This document shows positions 59,527-64,000 of a DNA stretch of 64,000 bases, piece after piece. The translations under genes and the position numbers were made by a program. The stretch's first letter is position 1; the number at the start of each line of letters is the position of its first letter. Location of the stretch: the NCBI RefSeq assembly GCF_004785685.1, contig NZ_SRPF01000007.1, positions 1-64,000 of the forward strand, given 5' to 3'. The stretch comes from Marinobacter confluentis (GTDB lineage: Bacteria > Pseudomonadota > Gammaproteobacteria > Pseudomonadales > Oleiphilaceae). Under the pieces are notes generated by a model, which worked only from the letters and a program-made list of their open reading frames with translations, had not been told where the DNA came from and ran no database searches.

Positions 59527-60542
59527 GATCCCGACCCTCCTGAACGACCACCAGGGTTGGCGTTGCGGGTCTGGTTCCAGGCGCTGTAGGCCTGGGCCCG
59601 GTCACCACCCTGCTGCTGTGCCCGCCTTAGGGCATTGGCCACAGAGTTCTGCAGGCTATCGGCATCGTCACCAATGTTCAGCCCGGCAATTCCGGCACTT
59701 ACAGTCAGCCCCAGCTGATGGGAACTGAGCAGCGATTTAAGGCCCCGGCGGATGGTTTCTGCCAGGGCGGCTGCATCGGCGGTGGGAATGCCGGGCAGGA
59801 TAATCAGGAACTGCAGGTCGGCTACCCGATAATAGGTGTCAAAATCCCGTAGCTGAGAGTGCAGGTAGCGCCCTATACGTGGCAGAATGGAGCGTATATC
59901 CGCGTCGGGATCACTGTCGCTCAGGTGGGTGTCCAGGCCAATCATGATCACTGACATATCGGTTCCTTCGCGTTCGCTGCGCTGGATTTCCTTGTGCAGG
60001 TCTGCGGTCAGGTATTCGCGGCTGGCGGCCTGGGTCAGCTCATCGGTCCGGCGAAGTGGTGCAAGCTGGCGGGATTTGTATTCCCGCAGGAACACCAGCA
60101 GACAGGACAATACCGTGGTCATCAGGAAAGCGCTGATCATCTGGTGGCGTTCAGGCATACCCGCCAGCGCGGAAACGGCCACCATCGCCAGGATAACGCA
60201 GAGTGTGGTGACAGCGGTTGCCCAGACCAGTGGCAACAATGCAAAGGCGATCAGTGGTACAACGTACAGCCAGTGCACAAGGCCCCATGGGCCAAGCCAG
60301 AGACTGATGAGCAGCAGGATGGCAAGGCCGGTAAAGGCAATTCTGTGAACGGTGGGCCAGGGCGCCTCGGACCGGTAAGCATTGAAAGCACTGCTGGTGA
60401 GAACAATGGCGGCGGCGAAAAGCGCGGCAGTGAGCGTGAGGTATTCGCCCTGGGTGGCGGCGAAAATTGCGATGGCAATGAGTAGAACGAATCCTGCTCG
60501 CGACAGTCTGCTTAGCAGAAAATTTTCGGCCATCTGGGCCAT
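59523..60542 (-). CDS. Membrane GGDEF-like protein with degenerate active site (2)
   Basis: The architecture is the same as its neighbour: about six membrane helices (residues ~12-155), then a GGDEF-fold domain starting TDELTQAASREYLTADL. The signature position reads YYRVADLQFLIILP, so GGDEF has become ADLQF and catalysis is not expected. RDFD, five residues upstream, again keeps the RxxD pattern. The two proteins are alike in layout but differ widely in sequence, indicating old duplication. It is the first gene of the minus-strand trio and is divergent from proA with a 137-base gap. Confidence 0.85.
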   Translation of the reverse strand: MAQMAENFLLSRLSRAGFVLLIAIAIFAATQGEYLTLTAALFAAAIVLTSSAFNAYRSEAPWPTVHRIAFTGLAILLLISLWLGPWGLVHWLYVVPLIAFALLPLVWATAVTTLCVILAMVAVSALAGMPERHQMISAFLMTTVLSCLLVFLREYKSRQLAPLRRTDELTQAASREYLTADLHKEIQRSEREGTDMSVIMIGLDTHLSDSDPDADIRSILPRIGRYLHSQLRDFDTYYRVADLQFLIILPGIPTADAAALAETIRRGLKSLLSSHQLGLTVSAGIAGLNIGDDADSLQNSVANALRRAQQQGGDRAQAYSAWNQTRNANPGGRSGGSGS

Positions 60543-60629
60543 GGTCTCCGTCCTCTACAGGGCGTCCGTGTTTGTCAGCATAAAGCACACGCAGATTTCA
60601 CGCATGGGCTTTAGTATGTGTCAGGCGGG

Positions 60630-60635
60630 TATAAT
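60630..60635 (+). promoter_or_regulatory. Candidate -10 element for proA
   Basis: A perfect TATAAT lies 45 bases before proA in the divergent gap. No good -35 is seen at 16-18 bases, so only the -10 is supported. Confidence 0.4.
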
Positions 60636-60679
60636 AGTCTGTTGGGATGGGTACATGAAACGGGAAAGAAGGTAATTTG

Positions 60680-61936
60680 ATGGATATTGCAGCTTATATG
60701 GCGGATGTCGGCCAGCAGGCGCGCCAGGCGGCGGCAGCGGTCGCCCGCTCGACGACGGCGGTTCGTAACCGGGCGCTGCTGGCAACCGCGGAGGCGCTGG
60801 AAAGCGCTCGTGACCAGTTGGCGACCGCCAATGCCATTGATCTTGAACGGGGCAGGTCGAATGGCCTGGACCCGGCCATGCTGGACCGGCTGGAACTGAC
60901 GCCCGCCCGCATCGATAGCATGATCGAAGGCCTGCGCCAGGTCGCGACCCTGCCTGATCCGATTGGTGAGATTACCAATATGACCTATCGCCCTTCCGGT
61001 ATTCAGGTCGGTCGTATGCGGGTGCCCCTGGGTGTTATCGGCATCATCTACGAATCCCGTCCCAACGTCACCGTTGAAGCTGCAAGCCTGTGTCTGAAAT
61101 CCGGCAACGCCACCATTTTGCGTGGCGGCTCGGAAGCCATCGAATCCAACCAGGCTATAGCGGCTTGTCTGGCCCGCGGCCTGGCCGAAGCCGGCCTGCC
61201 GGAGACCGCGGTACAGGTGATCAAGACCACAGATCGAGCGGCGGTTGGCGAGCTGATCACCATGCCGCGTTTTGTCGATGTGATCGTACCTCGTGGTGGC
61301 AAGGGCCTGATCGAGCGCATCAGCCGCGACGCCCGAGTGCCGGTGATCAAGCATCTGGATGGCGTCTGCCATGTCTATATCGATAGCCACGCCGATCCGG
61401 AAAAGGCACTGGCCGTTGCTATCAACTCGAAAACCCAGCGCTACGGCACCTGCAACACCATGGAAACTCTGCTGGTGGATGAGGAGGTGGCCGATGACCT
61501 GCTACCGCTTCTGGCTGACGCATTCCAGGCCAAGGGCGTAGAGCTGCGAGGCTGCTCCCGGACCCTGGCGGTTCTGCCGGACCTGGTTGCGGCAACCGAG
61601 CAGGACTGGCATCAGGAGTACCTCGCGCCGGTGCTGGCGGTCAGGGTTGTGGATGGTGTGGACGGTGCCATCGAGCACATCAACCGCTACAGCTCTCAGC
61701 ACACGGACAGCATTGTGACGGAGAACTATACCCGGGCGCGCCGTTTCCTGACTGAAGTGGATTCCGCTTCGGTGATGGTGAATGCCTCAACCCGTTTTGC
61801 TGACGGTTTTGAGTATGGCCTGGGCGCCGAAATCGGTATCTCCACCGACAAGATCCATGCCCGCGGCCCTGTCGGTCTGGAAGGTCTGACCTCGCAGAAG
61901 TACGTGGTATTCGGTGATGGTCATGTCCGTTCCTGA
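60680..61936 (+). CDS. proA: Glutamate-5-semialdehyde dehydrogenase
   Basis: ProA reduces gamma-glutamyl phosphate to glutamate semialdehyde in proline synthesis. The 418 residues match E. coli (417). [20 protein letters not shown] (~117-136) and the catalytic-cysteine region [16 protein letters not shown] (~254-269) are clear, with [16 protein letters not shown] at the C-terminus. The ATG at 60680 follows GAAAGAAGG. proB is not in the window. nadD follows after six bases, so the two share a transcript, as in many proteobacteria. Confidence 0.97.
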   Translation: MDIAAYMADVGQQARQAAAAVARSTTAVRNRALLATAEALESARDQLATANAIDLERGRSNGLDPAMLDRLELTPARIDSMIEGLRQVATLPDPIGEITNMTYRPSGIQVGRMRVPLGVIGIIYESRPNVTVEAASLCLKSGNATILRGGSEAIESNQAIAACLARGLAEAGLPETAVQVIKTTDRAAVGELITMPRFVDVIVPRGGKGLIERISRDARVPVIKHLDGVCHVYIDSHADPEKALAVAINSKTQRYGTCNTMETLLVDEEVADDLLPLLADAFQAKGVELRGCSRTLAVLPDLVAATEQDWHQEYLAPVLAVRVVDGVDGAIEHINRYSSQHTDSIVTENYTRARRFLTEVDSASVMVNASTRFADGFEYGLGAEIGISTDKIHARGPVGLEGLTSQKYVVFGDGHVRS

Positions 61937-61942
61937 GGTTTT

Positions 61943-62575
61943 ATGAAGGTAATCTACGGCGGCACCTTTGATCCCATTCACCATGGCCATTTGCGCCTGG
62001 CAGTGGAGGTGAAAGAACGCCTTGGAGTCCCTGAAGTTGCTTTGCTGCCCTGCCATATACCGCCGCATAGGGAGTCCCCCGGGGCTTCCAGCGAGCGGCG
62101 CCTTGAGCTTTTGCGTCTGGCGATCGCTGACGAGCCCGGACTGGTGATTGACGACCGGGAACTGGGCCGCAACGGCGCCTCCTACACAGCAGACACCCTG
62201 CGTCAGATTCGTCAGGAAGTTGGTCCCGCTGAACCCTTGACTATGGTTGTGGGTAGTGACTCTTTTGCCGGATTTGACCGCTGGCGGGAATGGCAGGTTA
62301 TTCCTGATCTGGCCCACATCATCGTGGTCATGCGCCCAGGCGCTGAGATCGTTACGGGAAGCACTCCGGCGGCGCTGATGTCAGCACGTGCAGCAGACTC
62401 AGAGAGCGATTTGCACCAGGCACCGAACGGTCGGATACTGGCGCTGGAGTTGCCTCTTATGGCAATTTCCGCCACGGGGATTCGTGAGCGCATTGCCGAT
62501 GGTCGCTCTCCCAGGTATCTGACGCCGGATTCGGTATGGCGCAGAATCGCAGAGCTGGGGCTGTATCGGGCGTGA
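61943..62575 (+). CDS. nadD: Nicotinate-nucleotide adenylyltransferase
   Basis: NadD adenylates nicotinate mononucleotide in NAD synthesis. The nucleotidyltransferase start YGGTFDPIHHGHLRLAVE (~4-21) carries the H-x-G-H motif, and ISATGIRERIADGRS (~173-187) is the C-terminal I-S-x-T-x-x-R motif. VVGSDSFAGFDRW is the adenine-binding segment. Length is 210 residues. It lies six bases after proA, and rsfS follows after 88 bases. Confidence 0.96.
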   Translation: MKVIYGGTFDPIHHGHLRLAVEVKERLGVPEVALLPCHIPPHRESPGASSERRLELLRLAIADEPGLVIDDRELGRNGASYTADTLRQIRQEVGPAEPLTMVVGSDSFAGFDRWREWQVIPDLAHIIVVMRPGAEIVTGSTPAALMSARAADSESDLHQAPNGRILALELPLMAISATGIRERIADGRSPRYLTPDSVWRRIAELGLYRA

Positions 62576-62596
62576 CCGGGCAGGAACTTTTAGTGA

Positions 62597-62602
62597 TACA
62601 AT
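62597..62602 (+). promoter_or_regulatory. Candidate -10 element upstream of rsfS
   Basis: TACAAT at 62597-62602 lies 62 bases before rsfS. A short hairpin GGCCC-ACC-GGGCC follows in the leader (62632-62644). The evidence is weak without a -35. Confidence 0.25.
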
Positions 62603-62663
62603 GCCGTCTCAAAACGATGGTTGATGTGGCCCACCGGGCCATTTCATAATTTACAGGGTGATT

Positions 62664-63014
62664 ATGCAGGCAGAGCAACTGAAAGAACTGGTGGTGAATG
62701 CGCTTGAGAACATCAAGGCGCAGGACGTAAGCGTTATCGACGTGAGGGATCGAACCAGTGTGACGGATTACATGGTGCTGGCCTCGGGAACCTCCAACCG
62801 ACACGTTAAATCACTGGCAGATTCGGTTGTCTCTGAAGCGAGAGAGCAGGGCGTACGGGCCGGAAACGTCGAAGGCGCGGGCGTCAGTGACTGGATTCTG
62901 GTGGACCTGGGGGACGTAGTCGTGCACCTGATGATGCCTGCCACACGGGAATTCTATGACCTTGAACGTCTCTGGCGCGATGCCCCGAACCTGGGTGTGG
63001 CAGGAAGCGAATAG
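62664..63014 (+). CDS. rsfS: Ribosome silencing factor RsfS
   Basis: RsfS binds L14 on the 50S subunit and blocks subunit joining under starvation. The 116 residues show the conserved [20 protein letters not shown] (~18-37) and the [14 protein letters not shown] (~40-53), [22 protein letters not shown] (~85-106) signatures. I use the ATG at 62664; a GTG two codons upstream is possible. nadD-rsfS-rlmH-mrdA is the standard order. rlmH follows after two bases. Confidence 0.95.
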   Translation: MQAEQLKELVVNALENIKAQDVSVIDVRDRTSVTDYMVLASGTSNRHVKSLADSVVSEAREQGVRAGNVEGAGVSDWILVDLGDVVVHLMMPATREFYDLERLWRDAPNLGVAGSE

Positions 63015-63016
63015 GT

Positions 63017-63487
63017 ATGCGCCTGAAACTGATCTGTGTCGGGCAGAAAATGCCTGATTGGGTCAGCCAGGGTTTCAGTGATTATGCCCGCCGTATGCCG
63101 CCAGAGCTTGCGCTTGAACTGACTGAAATTCCCATGGCCCACCGCGGCAAGAATGCGGACATTGCACGGTTGATGAAACGCGAGGGTGAGGCCATCCTTG
63201 CGGCGGTTGGTGCAAAAGACCGTGTGATTGCGCTGGAAGTCGGCGGTCGAAGCTGGTCAACCGAGAAGCTGGCCAGTCAGCTTGAGGGCTGGCAGCAACA
63301 CGGCCAGGATATCTGTTTCCTGGTTGGCGGGCCGGATGGGCTGGATGATGCCTGTCGCCAGAGGGCTGATCAGCTCTGGTCGCTTTCGGACCTGACGCTG
63401 CCCCATCCGCTGGTTCGTATCCTCCTCGCCGAACAGCTCTATCGTGCTTGGACAGTCACCCGAAACCACCCGTATCACCGGGCCTAG
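63017..63487 (+). CDS. rlmH: 23S rRNA (pseudouridine(1915)-N3)-methyltransferase
   Basis: RlmH methylates pseudouridine 1915 in helix 69 of 23S rRNA. It is a SPOUT enzyme of 156 residues. The knot-forming signature FLVGGPDGLDDACR (~102-115) and the LSDLTLPHPLVRILLAEQLYRAW tail (~124-146) are characteristic. The frame ends in RNHPYHRA, conserved across the family. It is coupled to rsfS, and mrdA starts eight bases after its stop codon. Confidence 0.96.
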   Translation: MRLKLICVGQKMPDWVSQGFSDYARRMPPELALELTEIPMAHRGKNADIARLMKREGEAILAAVGAKDRVIALEVGGRSWSTEKLASQLEGWQQHGQDICFLVGGPDGLDDACRQRADQLWSLSDLTLPHPLVRILLAEQLYRAWTVTRNHPYHRA

Positions 63488-63495
63488 GAAACCTC

Positions 63496-64000
63496 ATGCC
63501 CTGGGGCGAATTCAAAGACACTGCGGCTGAAAGGCGTCTGTTCCAGAGACGGGCAACGGTTATGCTCGTTCTGGTTCTGGCTCTGTTGGGTATACTGATC
63601 GCCCGCATGTACCAGCTGCAAATTGTCGAGCACGACATCTATACCACGCTGTCTGACAAGAACCGGGTTCAGGTCCAGTCCGTGGCCCCGCCCCGGGGCC
63701 TTGTCTATGATCGCAACGGCGTGCTGCTAGCGGAGAACCGGCCGGTATTCAGTGTCACTCTTGTCCCCGAGCGGGTGGGCAAAATGGAGGATGCGTTGGC
63801 CAAGTTGTCCGGCCTGATTGAAGTCTCGGACGAAGATATGGAGCGTTTCCAGCGAAGGCTGCAGGAACGCCGCCGACCTTTCCAGGCATTGCCACTGAGA
63901 TACGACCTGAATGAGCAGGAAATTGCCCGGCTGGCAGTGCACCGGCACGAACTTCCCGGAGTAGAAGTCGCCGCTGAACTGGTTCGATACTATCCACACA
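63496..64000 (+). CDS. mrdA: Peptidoglycan D,D-transpeptidase MrdA (PBP2), N-terminal part
   Basis: PBP2 is the elongation-specific transpeptidase of rod growth, partner of RodA. Only the first ~168 residues are in the window. A membrane helix (~24-40, ATVMLVLVLALLGILIA) follows a short cytoplasmic tail, and the pedestal domain opens with APPRGLVYDRNGVLLAENRP (~57-76), the family signature. The rlmH-mrdA junction is the normal gammaproteobacterial order. The catalytic domain lies beyond the window, so its integrity cannot be judged. Confidence 0.93.
   Translation, partial: MPWGEFKDTAAERRLFQRRATVMLVLVLALLGILIARMYQLQIVEHDIYTTLSDKNRVQVQSVAPPRGLVYDRNGVLLAENRPVFSVTLVPERVGKMEDALAKLSGLIEVSDEDMERFQRRLQERRRPFQALPLRYDLNEQEIARLAVHRHELPGVEVAAELVRYYPH

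Overview
The window is chromosomal core sequence from a gammaproteobacterium, most likely Marinobacter or a close relative. The evidence is the gene order (rplM-rpsI-petABC-sspAB; diaA-yraN-lpoA / rsmI-rnpB-mraZ-dcw; lpxC-dciA-M23-secA-argJ; proA-nadD-rsfS-rlmH-mrdA), the meso-DAP-type murE, a proteobacterial bc1 complex, the protein sequences themselves and an evenly moderately high GC. I see no insertion sequence, prophage, CRISPR array, integron or block of foreign composition. Coding density is about 93-95 percent.

Layout: (1) 1-120, 3' end of a 5S rRNA and the rRNA operon terminator. (2) 121-5522, leuA, a divergent holD (psi subunit), rimI, prfC, and a TatD-family hydrolase. (3) 5523-10707, ribosomal proteins L13/S9, the cytochrome bc1 operon, and sspA-sspB. 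(4) 10709-13573 on the minus strand, lpoA, yraN, diaA; divergent rsmI, then the RNase P RNA. (5) 15239-32321, the complete division and cell-wall (dcw) cluster from mraZ to ftsZ, with a clear promoter and MraZ operator. (6) 32322-41625, lpxC, convergent dciA, an M23 peptidase, secA, argJ, a Nudix-ThiE fusion, moaC, ribA. (7) 41631-45680 on the minus strand, an NRDE protein, xseB, ispA, dxs. (8) 45762-49187, a TauE-type permease, lgt, thyA, a 456-bp intergenic region carrying two large inverted palindromic RNA-like elements, and folA. (9) 49188-57055, a DEAD-box helicase, a thioesterase, a haloalkane dehalogenase-like protein with an altered nucleophile, a small unknown, an AI-2E family permease, a secreted peptidoglycan-binding protein, a cNMP/HDOD protein and a LON-domain protein. 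(10) 57068-60542 on the minus strand, an overlapping three-gene unit of two GGDEF-like membrane proteins and a DedA-PAP2 fusion. (11) 60630-64000, proA, nadD, rsfS, rlmH and the start of mrdA (PBP2).

How the genes fit together: cell-envelope growth dominates. The dcw cluster makes UDP-MurNAc-pentapeptide and lipid II and builds the Z ring. lpoA, the M23 peptidase and mrdA act on the same wall; lpxC commits to lipid A; ispA and dxs supply isoprenoid; secA and lgt export and lipidate proteins. thyA and folA form the thymidylate/folate cycle. holD and dciA are replication accessory genes.

Most of the window is conventional. The signals most worth following are the pair of inverted TwoAYGGAY-like RNA elements between thyA and folA; two tandem GGDEF-like proteins that have both lost the catalytic motif but kept the RxxD c-di-GMP-binding motif, in an operon with a DedA-PAP2 fusion; and the Asp-to-Asn change at the catalytic nucleophile of the haloalkane dehalogenase-like protein.
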